A stretch of DNA of 64,000 nt from CAVZRC01 sp963777695 (GTDB lineage Bacteria > Planctomycetota > Planctomycetia > Isosphaerales > Isosphaeraceae), in contig CAVZRC010000004.1 of NCBI GenBank assembly GCA_963777695.1, positions 4,030,001 to 4,094,000 on the forward strand, in the 5' to 3' direction. Of the stretch, positions 11,101-22,700 are shown one piece after another. The notes beneath the pieces are model-generated. The model saw nothing but the letters and a program-made list of their open reading frames with translations. It searched no databases and was not told the DNA's origin. How positions within the stretch are numbered: the first letter of the stretch is position 1; every line of letters starts with the position of its first letter. The position numbers were made by a program, and so were the translations under genes.

Positions 11101-11360
11101 CGGAACTCGCCCCAGGACTCGATCGCCGAGGGCAGCTCTCCCGCACGGGCCGACGGGACGGCCTCGGTCGCGTCCGGACCGGAGATGCGCCTGAGCTGCG
11201 AGACGACCTCATCGGCCATCGCGTCGAGCTGTCCGATCTTCTGCTCGCAATCGGTGCAGACGTCGAGATGCTCGGCCACGGTCCCCTGCTCGGGGACGGG
11301 GAGCTTCCCCAGCACGAAATCGGAGAGCGTGTCCTGACTCGGACAGTCGGTGCGGCTCAT
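5150..11360 (-). CDS. Zinc-finger anti-sigma/Ser-Thr kinase/TPR giant sensor
   Basis: One gene of ~2,070 codons read across two one-base breaks, near 9395 (kinase ORF to FERVVQHSRP) and near 8990 (CVRASCAAP to TVGQTASG). The N-terminus has an anti-sigma-like zinc motif, HLDVCTDC, at residues ~30-37. The kinase domain (~88-350) has GRGGMGVV, VALK, HRDIKPSNLLL, TDFGLAK and PPEAFEG, so it should be active. A juxtamembrane RFARWCRRNPG leads to one membrane helix at ~385-405 and a coiled coil. The rest is TPR-like helical repeats. Midway there is a beta-sandwich-like segment with RVRVWLNGQPIHE, a motif found in carbohydrate-binding modules. Topology puts the kinase in the cytoplasm and the TPRs outside it. 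It is divergent from the ECF sigma at 11526, its probable partner. The annotated C-terminus lies in a repeat. Confidence 0.85.
5154..5170. repeat. Small GGTGGGT/ACCCACC palindrome at the kinase 3' end
   Basis: GGTGGGT, a TTG spacer, then ACCCACC. It encodes the last residues (SNPP) of the kinase reading frame. The same arms occur in the larger hairpin at 35486-35545, which suggests a dispersed repeat that moved into the gene end. Confidence 0.55.
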
Positions 11361-11439
11361 CGGCGCCTCGTCGTGCCGGTCGCCACGCTCCCGGATCCGC
11401 GAGGACCGAGTCGAACGCCGGTTCCACGGTGTCTTCTGG

Positions 11440-11463
11440 AGTTCGCGGGGGATCTGATACTAT
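11440..11463 (+). promoter_or_regulatory. Possible extended -10 promoter for the first ECF sigma gene
   Basis: TGATACTAT (extended -10 type, TACTAT at 11458-11463) lies about 60 bases before the sigma ATG. No strong -35 is seen. It sits in the divergent gap with the kinase gene. Confidence 0.4.
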
Positions 11464-11525
11464 AAGAGACGCTATGCGCCACGCAACAGACCGTCCCTCT
11501 TCCGGCATGAGGAGCCCGTGCCGCG

Positions 11526-12150
11526 ATGGACGAGGGCCGAACGAACCTGGCGGAGATCTTCGCTTTGAATCCCGCGGATCCGACGTCCTCCTCCCTGTTG
11601 CGCGGCGCGATGGCGCGCGAGCCGGAAGCCTGGGAGCGGCTCGTGAGCCTGTATTCCCCGCTGGTGCACCACTGGTGTCGGCAATCGGGGATCTCGGGGC
11701 ACGAGGTCGCGGACGTCACGCAGGAGGTCTTCGCGGCGGTCGCCGCGAACCTCGGTCAATTCCAGTCCGGTCAGCCGGGGACGACGTTCCGGGGCTGGAT
11801 GCGCGGGATCACGCGGCACAAGCTCCTGGACCACGCCGCGCGACCGGGGCGAGCCGGGCATCGGCGGGACGGATGCCCAGGTCCGGCTCCATCAGGTCCC
11901 CGCGCCGGCGGACGAGCTCGAGCTCTCGGAGGGTCCGGCCGACGTCACCGGGCTGTACCAGCGGGCCCTGCGCCTGGTCCAGCACCAGGTCGAGGACCGG
12001 ACCTGGAAGGCCTTCTGGAAGGCGACCGTCGAGTCGCGCACGACGGCGGAAGTCGCCGCGGAGCTGGGGATCTCGCCCAATGCCGTCCGACTGGCCAAGT
12101 CGCACGTGCTCCGCCGCCTCCGCGAGGAGATGGGCGAGCTGATCGCCTGA
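11526..12150 (+). CDS. ECF sigma factor, partner of the adjacent kinase
   Basis: A sigma-70 family ECF factor of ~208 codons with one frame break near 11855. Region 2 is in the first frame: WERLVSLYSPLV, then DVTQEVFAAV (region 2.2) and FRGWMRGITRHKLLDH (regions 2.3-2.4). Region 4 is in the second: WKAFWKATVESRTTAEVAAE followed by ISPNAVRLAKSHVLRRLREE, a helix-turn-helix. A GAGGAG ribosome site lies 11 bases before the ATG. It belongs to the planctomycete-type ECF factors paired with Ser/Thr kinases. The divergent kinase carries an HxxxCxxC zinc motif like those of anti-sigma factors, so sequestration or phosphorylation control is plausible. The break adds one base or drops two, and both halves are well conserved. 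Confidence 0.85.
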
Positions 12151-12273
12151 AGCCGTCGCCTGTCGCCGGTTGCCCGTCGTCCGTACCAGGTCCCCGCCTG
12201 ACGCGCATCGAAGAATCGCGGGCGTGCTGCGTGCTCCAATCCCGTCGCATTGGGACTGGCCTTCGCGGGTCGA

Positions 12274-12342
12274 GGCCCTTTTGTCGGCCTTCGCTCCGCG
12301 AAGGAACGGTTCCTTCGCGGAGCGAAGGCCGACAAAAGGGCC
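12274..12342. repeat. REP-like perfect palindrome 1
   Basis: Perfect inverted repeat with 34-base arms around a single central G at 12308. The core is GTCGGCCTTCGCTCCGCG and its complement. It is the longest of three copies around the RAYT gene. Confidence 0.9.
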
Positions 12343-12505
12343 CGCGCAAGGCACGCTGAGTCCTTCGAAAACCGGCAGGCCAATGAATCGCCCCTCCAAG
12401 GGGATTCTCTCGCGGAGCGGAGCGCACGACGGCGCCTGCGCGTCTCGGGGCATCTCCGACAGCATGCGCTGGCTTTCGCGCACCGACACGTTAAGGTAGA
12501 GTCGC

Positions 12506-12546
12506 CCTTCGCTCCGCGAAGGAACAGGTCCTTCGCGGAGCGAAGG
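12506..12546. repeat. REP-like palindrome 2
   Basis: Eighteen-base arms, CCTTCGCTCCGCGAAGGA and its complement, around a five-base loop. The right flank keeps GGCCGACAAAGGG; the left flank has lost it. It lies 19 bases before the transposase start. Confidence 0.85.
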
Positions 12547-12565
12547 CCGACAAAGGGACACCGCA

Positions 12566-13215
12566 ATGCTCGGGGAGTCTTTCGATCCGGCAGGCGAATT
12601 ACAGGTTTACGAGCATTATCGTCCGCACTGGTCGCAAGCGGGGGCCGTGGTGTTTCTCACGTTTCGAACACACGATTCGATTCCTCGCGAGGTGATCGAG
12701 CGCTGGGATCGGGAGAAACAGGAGTGGCTGCGCCTCGCGGTTGGAGTACCGGGGCGCACTGGGCGGCGATTGTCCCGACGCTCACCGCGAAGGATCGGGC
12801 GGACTTCGAGAAGACGTTCCATCGCACTCGCGAAGCGTTCCTGGATTCGTGTCATGGTCGTGGTTTGCTCAGGCAGTCGGAGCTGGCCCAGATCGTTGCC
12901 GGGTCGCTCCGGCATTTCGATGGCCAGCGATATCGGATGGGCGACTTCATTGTGATGCCCAACCATGTGCATTTGCTGGCGGTATTTCCGACGGCGGAGG
13001 CGATGAAGGACCAGTGCGATTCGTGGCTCCATTACACCGCATACCGGATCAATCAGGCGGTCGGCGAGAGCGGTAAGTTCTGGCAGCGGGAACCGTTTGA
13101 CCATCTTGTGCGGAGCCCGGAGCAATACGACTATCTGCGACGCTACATTGCCGATAACCCGCAGAAGGCCGGCCTGAAGCCTGGTGAGTATCTTTATCGT
13201 CGATTCGGCGAGTAG
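12566..13215 (+). CDS. REP-associated tyrosine transposase (RAYT, Y1/HUH family)
   Basis: About 216 codons with one missing base near 12742 (WLRLA to GWSTGAHW). It starts MLGESFDP. The family pattern HYRPHWSQAGAVVFLTFR is followed by FRMGDFIV-like and MPNHVHLLAVF segments; HVH is the HUH metal site. The C-terminal YDYLRRYIADNPQKAG carries the presumed catalytic tyrosine region. RAYT proteins are single-copy IS200/IS605-like nucleases that act on REP hairpins rather than on their own ends. Here three matching palindromes flank the gene, two upstream and one downstream, making a self-contained REP/RAYT unit. With only one base lost and all motifs kept, it may be functional in the real genome. 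Confidence 0.88.
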
Positions 13216-13238
13216 TCTCGTGCCCTTCGCGGAGCGCA

Positions 13239-13293
13239 TTGTCGGCCTTCGCTCCGCGAAGGAACGCTTCCTTCGCGGAGCGAAGGCCGACAA
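13239..13293. repeat. REP-like palindrome 3
   Basis: Arms of 27 bases, TTGTCGGCCTTCGCTCCG and onward, around the centre at 13266. It lies 24 bases after the transposase stop and has the same core as copies 1 and 2. Confidence 0.9.
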
Positions 13294-13778
13294 AGGGCCT
13301 GCGCGGCCAGTTCGATTCGCGTCTTCTGCCTGGCCGTGGTCTGAATCGGCGAGGAGTCTCGCTTTTTTGCTGAAGTTGTTTTTGGACGCCCACTTAGCTC
13401 ACGTCATCCCCATCTCGAAAAAAGTCGTGACATACTCCCGCGAATACTAGATAGCGAAGAATCGCGCAGGCATCGACGGCGGATCGGCCGACGATCAGGC
13501 CAGGCCGGCACGGGGCGGATCACCGGCCCCATCCTCATCGAAGGGGCATCCCTTCGAGAGGATGAGGGCCCCGGTCGTCCCCGGTGCGCACGCCGTGCTC
13601 ACCGATCCTCCGGTTCATCGTCTCCTCCGAAAGAGCCAGGTTTGAGACCGATCGGCCGACGATCCGACCTGGACCGCGCGACCCCGTCCCTTCCGCGCCG
13701 AGCGACGCGCGGCGGTGTGGGCCGGGCCGTGGCGGCGCTGATCGATTGGCGAACGCATCCCCAACTGCGAGGCACACC
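13294..13778. other. Intergenic stretch before the giant beta-helix gene
   Basis: No gene is supported. It contains an AT-richer patch (~13350-13455) that could hold the beta-helix promoter, but no confident -35/-10 pair, and one imperfect hairpin at 13523-13574. Confidence 0.45.
13523..13574. repeat. Imperfect GC-rich hairpin upstream of the beta-helix gene
   Basis: Arms of the CCGGCCCCATCCTCATCGA / GAGGATGAGGGCCCCGG type with small bulges. There is no T-run, so an intrinsic terminator is not supported. It may be a leader structure of the downstream gene. Confidence 0.45.
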
Positions 13779-16700
13779 ATGCGACGGACCAGCGGGCGGG
13801 ATCTGCGGCCTTGGTGGACGACGGGCTCAGGGCTGGCGGCCGGGTCGGGACGGCGGATTGGCCACCGGTCCCGGTCGGCCGATCGCCATCGCTTGCGGCC
13901 GGACATCCTGATCCTGGAGGATCGCCAACTGCTGGCTTCGTTTACCGTCACCGACATTGGCAATTCCACCACGGATGGCTCGAATGGCTCGGGGAGCCTG
14001 CCGTACTGCATTACACAGGCCGATGGCAATAATCAAGTCAATACGATCAGCTTCAGCTCGACAGCCTTCAGCACGCCGAAGACGATCACCCTCGGTGGCA
14101 GTGCGATCACTCTGAGCGACAAGGGCGGGCTGCAGACGATCAACGGGCCGGCGGCGGGAGTGACCATCAGCGGCAACCAAGCCAGCAGGGTGTTCCAGGT
14201 GGACACCGGCGTGACGGCCTGGTTCGGCGGCCTGACGATCACGGGGGGCTCGACTCGTTTCTCCGGCGGCGGGCTGTACAACCTCGGCACGGCCACGCTC
14301 ACCGACTGCACCATCAGTGGAAACGAGGCGACCTCCGGCGGCGGGCTGTACAACGGCGGTACGGCCACGCTCACCGGATGCACGCTCTCCGGAAACTCCG
14401 CCGAAGGCAATAGTGAGCCGGACGCGGGCGACGGTGGTGGGCTGTTCAATTTCGGCACGGCCATGCTCACCAACTGCAGACTCTCCGGAAACTCCGCCGA
14501 CAGCATCAACTCCGGATTCTTCTCCAACGCCAACGGTGGCGGGCTGTACAACGAACGCGGCACGGCCACGCTCACCGACTGCAACCTCTACGGAAACTCC
14601 GCCGGAGAAGGCGGCGGCGGGCTGGACAACAGATACGGTGGCACGGCCACGCTCACCGACTGCAACCTCTACGGAAACTCGGCCGGAGAAGGCGGCGGGC
14701 TGGACAACGACAACGACAGCACGGCCACGCTCACCCACTGCTTCCTCATGACAAACTCCGCCGACAGCAACGGCGGCGGGCTGGACAACAAGGGAACGGC
14801 CACGCTCAACGAGTGCAACATCGCCGGAAACGGCGTTGCCGCCAACAACAGCAGCGGTGGCGGGCTGTTCAACGCCGGCTCGGCCACGCTCGCCAGTTGC
14901 ACCATCAATGGAAACACGGCGATCTTCGGCGGTGGGCTGGAAAACGGAGTCGGCACGGCCACACTCACCGACTGCTACCTCTTCGGAAACGACTCGGACC
15001 AAGGCGGCGGGCTGTACAACAAGGGCACGGCCACGCTCAGCGCCTGCATCCTCTCCAGCAACTCCGCCGATAACGGCGGCGGGCTGTACAACAAGGGCAC
15101 GGCCACACTCACCGACTGCACCCTCTCCAGCAACTCCGCCGATAACGGCGGCGGGCTGTACAACAAGGGCACGGCCACACTCACCGACTGCACGATCAGT
15201 GGAAACTCCGCCGATAACGCCGGCGGGTTGTACAACCTCGCCGGCACGGCCACGCTCACCGACTGCACGATCGCCGACAACTCGGCTACCACCTCCGGCG
15301 GAGGCTTGCAGGTCGGGTCCGGGGGCACGGCCAATCTCACGGACTCTACCCTCTCCGGCAACTCCAGCGCGTACGGCGGGGCGATCAACGACAATGGCGG
15401 CCTGACGCTGATCGACTGCACCCTCGCCGACAACACGGCCGACCAGGCCGGCGGCCTGCGCTTCTACTCCGGGACCGCCGCGGTCAACGGCGGCACCATC
15501 GCCGACAACACGGCGAGCACCGCCGGCGGCGGCCTGTTCGACCAGATCGGCACGTTGACGGTCGGCGACACGATCATCGCCGGCAACACATCCCCGAGCG
15601 GGCCGGACGTTGACGGCTCGGTCACATCGGAGGGCCACAACCTCCTGGGCAACACCAGCGGCATGTCGGGGGCCATCGGCTCGGACTTGACGGGGATGGC
15701 GGCCGACCTGGGGCCGCTGGCCTACAACGGCGGGCCGACCAAGACCATGGCCCCGCTCCCTGGCAGCCCCGCCATCGGCAAGGGAACCGTCGCCGATTAC
15801 CCGGGCACCTCCACACCGATCACCACCGACCAGCGCGGCGCCGTCCGCGGCAACACGCTGGACATCGGCGCCGACCAGGTCTCGCTGGTTGTCGAGTCGA
15901 ACATCAGTCATCCTCGACGCGACTCCGGCCGGCCCGACGTTGACCCTCTCCGATGCGGTCGCCCAGGCCGATCTGTACGCGGGCGCCGAGATCACCTTCG
16001 ACCCGGCCGTCTTCACCTCGGCGCAGACCATCACCCCGGCCGCCCTGCTCGAGCTGACCGCCAATCCGCTGTCCACCTCGATCACGGGTCCGGCGGCGGG
16101 CGTGACGATCGGCGGCGGGAAAAGCCACGGCGTGCTCCAGGTGGACGGCGGCGCGACGGCCACCCTGTCCGGCCTGACGATCAGCGGCGGGTCGGCGACC
16201 GTCGGCGCCGGCCTGGAGGTCAAGGGGACGGTCACGGTCACCGACTGCACGATCGCTGATAACACGGCCACGACCTCCGGCGGCGGGTTGCAGGTCGAGT
16301 CCGGGGGCACGGCCACGCTGACCGACTCCATCCTCGCCGGCAACTCCAGCCAGGGCGGCGGGGCGATCAACGACAATGGCGGCCTGACGCTGATCGACTG
16401 CACCATCGCCGATAACACGGCCACGACCTCCGGCGGCGGGTTGCAGGTCGAGTCCGGGGGTATGGCCACGCTGACCGACTCCACCCTCTCGGGCAACTCC
16501 AGCGAGTACGGCGGGGCGATCAACGACAATGGCGGCCTGACGCTGATCGACTGCACCCTCGCCGACAACACGGCCGACCAGGCCGGCGGCCTGCGCTTCT
16601 ACTCCGGGACCGCCGCGGTCAACGGCGGCACCATCGCTGACAACACGGCGAGCACCGCCGGCGGCGGCCTGTTCGACCAGATCGGCACGTTGACGGTCGG

Positions 16701-19700
16701 CGACACGATCATCGCCGGCAACACATCCCCGAGCGGGCCGGACGTTGACGGCTCGGTCACATCGGAGGGCCACAACCTCCTGGGCAACACCAGCGGCATG
16801 TCGGGGGCCATCGGCTCGGACTTGACGGGGATGGCGGCCGACCTGGGGCCGCTGGCCTATAACGGCGGGCCGACCGAGACACTGGCCCTCCTAACGGGCA
16901 GCCCGGCGATCGATGCCGGCAACAACGCGCTGATCCCCTCCGGCCAGATTGACGACCAGCGCGGCCCGGGTTACGACCGCATCGTCAACGGCACCGTGGA
17001 TATCGGTGCCTTCGAGGTCCAGCCCGTGTACACGGTGACCGACCTTCGCGACACGGCGGGCTCGTCGAGCGATGTGACCCTGCGGTACGCGATCACGCAG
17101 GCCGATGCCAACCCGAACAGCACGATCGACTTCGGCGTGACCGGCACGATCGCGCTGGCTTCGGCCCTGCCGGACCTCATCGCCAACGTCGCCATTACCG
17201 GTCCGGGGGCCACATCGTTGACGATCCAGGGAGGCGGGCCGTCTTCCCGCTACAGCTACAGCATCCTCGTCGTGGATGCGGGCGTGACGGCCAGCCTGTC
17301 CGGCCTGACGATCAGCGGCGGGTCGGCGACCGTCGGCGCCGGCCTGGAGGTCAAGGGGACGGTCACGGTCACCGACTGCACGATCGCCGATAACACGGCC
17401 ACGACCTCCGGCGGCGGGTTGCAGGTCGAGTCCGGGGGCACGGCCACGCTGACCGACTCCACCCTCTCGGGCAACTCCAGCGCGTACGGCGGGGCGATCA
17501 ACGACAATGGCGGCCTGACGCTGATCGACTGCACCCTCGCCGACAACACGGCCGACCAGGCCGGCGGCCTGCGCTTCTACTCCGGGACCGCCGCGGTCAA
17601 CGGCGGCACCATCGCCGACAACACGGCGAGCATCGCCGGCGGCGGCCTGTTCGACCAGATCGGCACGTTGACGGTCGGCGACACGATCATCGCCGGCAAC
17701 ACATCCCCGAGCGGGCCGGACGTTGACGGCTCGGTCACATCGGAGGGCCACAACCTCCTGGGCAACACCAGCGGCATGTCGGGGGCCATCGGCTCGGACT
17801 TGACGGGGATGGCGGCCGACCTGGGGCCGCTGGCCTACAACGGCGGGCCGACCGAGACACTGGCCCTCCTACTAGGCAGCCCGGCGATCGACGCCGGCAA
17901 CAACGCGCTGATCCCCTCCGGCCAGATTGACGACCAGCGCGGCCCGGGTTACGCCCGCATCGTCAACGGCACCGTGGACATCGGTGCCTACGAGCTCCGG
18001 TTGTACACGGTGACCGACCCGGCCGACACGGCAGGCTCGTCGAGCGATGTGACCCTGCGGTACGCGATCGCGCAGGCCGACGCCCACCCGTACAGCACGA
18101 TCGACTTCAGCGTGACCGGCACGATCGCGCTGACTTCGGCCCTGCCGGACCTCAGCGCCAACGTCGCCATCACCGGTCCGGGGGCCACGTCGTTGACGAT
18201 CCAGGGAGGCGGGCCGTCTTCCGACTACAGCATCTTCACCGTGGACGCGGGCGTGACGGCCAGCCTGTCCGGCCTGACGATCAGCGGCGGGTCGGCGACC
18301 GTCGGCGCCGGCCTGGAGGTCAAGGGGACGGTCACGGTCACCGACTGCACGATCGCCGATAACACGGCCACGACCTCCGGCGGCGGGTTGCAGGTCGAGT
18401 CCGGGGGTATGGCCACGCTGACCGACTCCACCCTCTCGGGCAACTCCAGCGCGTACGGCGGGGCGATCAACGACAATGGCGGCCTGACGCTGATCGACTG
18501 CACCCTCGCCGACAACACGGCCGACCAGGCCGGCGGCCTGCGCTTCTACTCCGGGACCGCCGCGGTCAACGGCGGCACCATCGCCGACAACACGGCGAGC
18601 ACCGCCGGCGGCGGCCTGTTCGACCAGATCGGCACGTTGACGGTCGGCGACACGATCATCGCCGGCAACACATCCCCGAGCGGGCCGGACGTTGACGGCT
18701 CGGTCACATCGGAGGGCCACAACCTCCTGGGCAACACCAGCGGCATGTCGGGGGCCATCGGCTCGGACTTGACGGGGATGGCGGCCGACCTGGGGCCGCT
18801 GGCCTACAACGGCGGGCCGACCGAGACACTGGCCCTCCTACTAGGCAGCCCGGCGATCGACGCCGGCAACAACGCGCTGATCCCCTCCGGCCAGATTGAC
18901 GACCAGCGCGGCCCGGGTTACGCCCGCATCGTCAACGGCACCGTGGACATCGGTGCCTACGAGCTCCGATTGTACACGGTTAACGATACGGGTAGCGGCG
19001 CCGGCTCGTCGACCGACGTGACCCTGTCGTACGCGATCGCGCAGGCCGATGCCAACCCGAACAGCACGATCGACTTCAGCGTGACCGGCGTCATCCAGGA
19101 GTATCCGTCCGTCCCGACCATCACCGCCGATGTCACCATCATCGGCCCCGGGGCTTCGTCGTTGACGATCAAAGGTTACGACAACGAGGCCCCCCTACAT
19201 TTCGTGAGCTTCGGCGTCATCGCCATAAGTTACGCGACGGTCTCGCTGTCGGGGCTGACCATCGCCGATGGATACGCCGCCTTTGGCGCTGACAACGGCG
19301 GCGGCATCACCAACACAGGTGGCACGTTGGCGGTCACCGACTGCACCATCTCGGACAACGACTTCCACTTCGGTTCGAACGGCGGTCACGGCGGCGGCGG
19401 CATCTACAACACCGGCGCGATGACACTCACCGACTGCACCATCTCGGGCAACTCCTGTGATTATCGTGGCGGCGGCGGAATCGCCAACCTCGGCACGATG
19501 ACGCTCGTTGACTGCACCATCTCGGAAAACGACACTGTAGACAACGGCGGCGGCATCTACAACACCGACGCGATGACACTCACCAACTGCACCGTCAGCG
19601 GCAACACCGGCGTTGACGGCGGCGGCATCTACAACAGATACAGTATGACGCTCAGCGACTGCACCATCTCGGCCAACGCCGCTAATCACGGCGGCGGGAT

Positions 19701-22700
19701 CTCCGCCTACAACTCGCCGCCGACGATCGGCAACACGATTGTCGCCGGCAACACGGCCTCAACGGGAACGGACGTTTGGGGCTCCGTCAGTTCGGAGGGC
19801 AACAACCTCTTCGGCGATGCCAACTTCGGCCTTCTTTTCGGCGGCCAACCAGGCTACATCAGCTCGGACCTGTTGGGACAGCCGGCCGATCTGGGAGAGC
19901 TGGCGGAAAACGGCGGACCGACCGAGACCATGGCGCTCTTGCCGGGTAGCGCGGCGTTCAACGCCGGCAACAACGCGCTGATCCCCCCCGGCCAGATCGA
20001 CGACCAGCGCGGCCCGGGTTACGACCGCATCGTTGACGGCACCGTGGATATCGGCGCCTTCGAGGCCCAAACCCTGGCCCCGTGGATCACGACCCAGCCG
20101 TCGGCGCAGACGGTGGTCGTCGGTGCCTCGGCGACCTTCACGACCGCCGCCGACGGATTGCCCGCTCCCATCGTGCAGTGGGAGGTGAGCACCAACGGCG
20201 GCACCTCGTACACGGCGATCACAGGCGCGACGACCGCCAGCCTGGTGCTGAGTGACGTGACGGCCAGCATGAGCGGCGAGCTGTACGAGGCGGTCTTCAC
20301 CAATGGGGAGGGCGCGGCGACGACCCTCGCTGCCCAGCTCACGGTGGCTCTGGTACCGATGGCCAACCCGCGGACGGTGAATGTGTTGGTCGGGACGGCG
20401 ACGAGCCTGACGCTGACGGCCTCGGACCCGACCTCACCGCCACTCCCGCTGACTTACACGGTGACGACCGAGCCGGCGGACGGCACGCTCAGCGGCACCG
20501 CCCCCGACCTGACCTACACGCCGGACTACGGCTTCCTGGGTACGGACAGCTTCACGTTCACCGCCAGTAACGGTTACCTTACCAGCCCCGCGGCGACCGT
20601 GACCCTTGATGTGGTAGGCACGCCGACAGCGACCGGCCAGACGGTGAACGTGTTGTTCCAGACGGATCAAGCCTTGACGCTGACGGGCTCGGATCCGGAC
20701 CTGCCGCCGCTCCCGCTGACCTACGTGGTGGCGACCGAGCCGGCGGACGGCACGCTCAGCGGCATCGCCCCCAACCTGACCTACACGCCGGACGCCGGCT
20801 TCCTCGGCACGGACAGTTTCACGTTCACCGCCAGTAACGGCTACGCGACCAGCATAGCGGCGACCGTGGCCCTCTTCGTGGTGAGCATGCCGACCGCGAA
20901 CGGGCAGACGGTGAATCTGAAGTTCGAGACAGCGGCGAGCTTGACGCTGACGGGCTCGGACCCGGACCTGCCGCCGCTCCCGCTGACCTACGCGGTGGCG
21001 ACCGAGTCGGCGGACGGCACGCTCAGAGGCACCGCCCCCAACCTGACCTACACGCCGGACGCAGGCTTCCACGGCACGGACAGCTTCACGTTCACGGTCA
21101 GTAACGGTTACTTTGCCAGTCCCGCGGCGACCGTGACCCTTGATGTGCCAGCGCCGATCACTTACACAGTGACCGACCCGGCCGACACGGCGGGCTCGTC
21201 GAGCGATCTGACGTTGCCCTACGCCATCGCGCAGGCCGACGCCAACCCGAACAGCACGATCGACTTCAGCGTGTCCGGCACGATCGCGCTGGCTTCGGCC
21301 CTGCCGGACCTCAGCGCCAACGTCACCATCACCGGTCCGGGGGCCACGTCGTTGACGATCCAGGGAGGCGGGCCGTCTTCCGACTACAGCATCTTCACCG
21401 TGGCTGCGGGCGTGACCGCCAGCCTGTCCGGCCTGACGATCAGCGGCGGGTCGGCGACCGTCGGCGCCGGCCTGGAGGTCAAGGGGACGGTCACGGTCAC
21501 CGACTGCACGATCGCCGATAACACGGCCACCACTTCCGGCGGGGGGTTGCAGGTCGAGTCCAGGGGCACGGCCACGCTCACCGACTGCCACTTCTCCGGC
21601 AACTCCAGCGTGCACGGCGGGGCGATCAACGACAATGGCGGCCTGGCGCTGACCGACTGCACCGTCTCGGGCAACACGGCCGACCAGGCCGGCGGCCTGC
21701 GCGTCTACTCCGGGACCGCCGCGGTCACCGATTGCACGATCAGCGGCGACTCGGCCGGGAACGGCGGGGGCGGCATCGCCAACTACCAGTCTGGCAACCT
21801 GACGGTGAGCGATTGTACGATCAGCGGCGACTCGGCCGGGAACGGCGGCGGCATCGCCAACTCCGGCGCGCTGACGGTGAGCGACTGCACGATCAGCGGC
21901 GACTCGGCCGGGAACGGCGGCGGCATCGCCAACTACGACTCTGGCTACCTAACGGTGAGCGACTGTACGATCAGCGGCGACTCGGCCGGGAACGAAGGTG
22001 GCGGCATCGCCAACTCCGACGGCATCGCCAACTCGACCGGATTCCGGAGCTACGACTACTCCAGGCTGACGGTGAGCGGCTGCACGATCAGCGGCGACTC
22101 GGCCGGGAAGGAGGGCGGCGGCATCGCCAACTCGACCGGATTTCGGAGCTACGACTACTTCGGGCTGACGGTGAGCGACTGCACGATCAGCGGCGACTCG
22201 GCCGGGAAGGAGGGCGGCGGCATCGCCAATTCGACCGGATTGCGGAGCGACGACTACTCCAAGCTGACGGTGAGCGACAGCACGATCAGTGGCGACTCGG
22301 CCGGGAACGGCGGCGGCATCTACAACTCGGCCGCACCCTCGACGTTATACAAATACAGCTACGCCGCGCTGACGGTGAGCGACTGCACGATCAGCGGCGA
22401 CTCGGCCGGGAACGGCGGCGGCATCTACGACACCCACTCGGCAAGTCTGACGGTTTTCAGCAGCACCATCGCCAACAACACCGCGCGCTCCTCGGGCGGC
22501 GGCCTGGCTGTACTGCGATTGGCCACCGCCCTGCTGTACGATACGATCGTCGCCGAGAACGTCACTGTCAACGGCACGCCCGATGACGTCGTGGGTGGCG
22601 CCCTTTACGGCACCGGCGACCTCATCGGCGCCGACTCCTCCAGCTTCGCCGGCATCATCGCCGGCAGCAACGGCAACCAGGTCGGCACCACAACGACCCC

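Larger units (their letters stand above)
12151..12565. other. Intergenic stretch with two REP-like palindromes
   Basis: No gene is supported here. It holds two of the three hairpins that flank the transposase and ends at the transposase start. Open frames through it are produced by the palindromes. Confidence 0.6.

Noticed and set aside
12151..12565. Coding frames through the REP palindromes
   Set aside because: Open frames there result from the palindromic sequence and show no protein family features.
13827..16571. Long minus-strand frame of ~900 codons opposite the beta-helix gene
   Set aside because: Composition is a mirror of the DNA repeats; there is no domain, start signal or homologous pattern. 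The plus-strand beta-helix is clearly the real gene.
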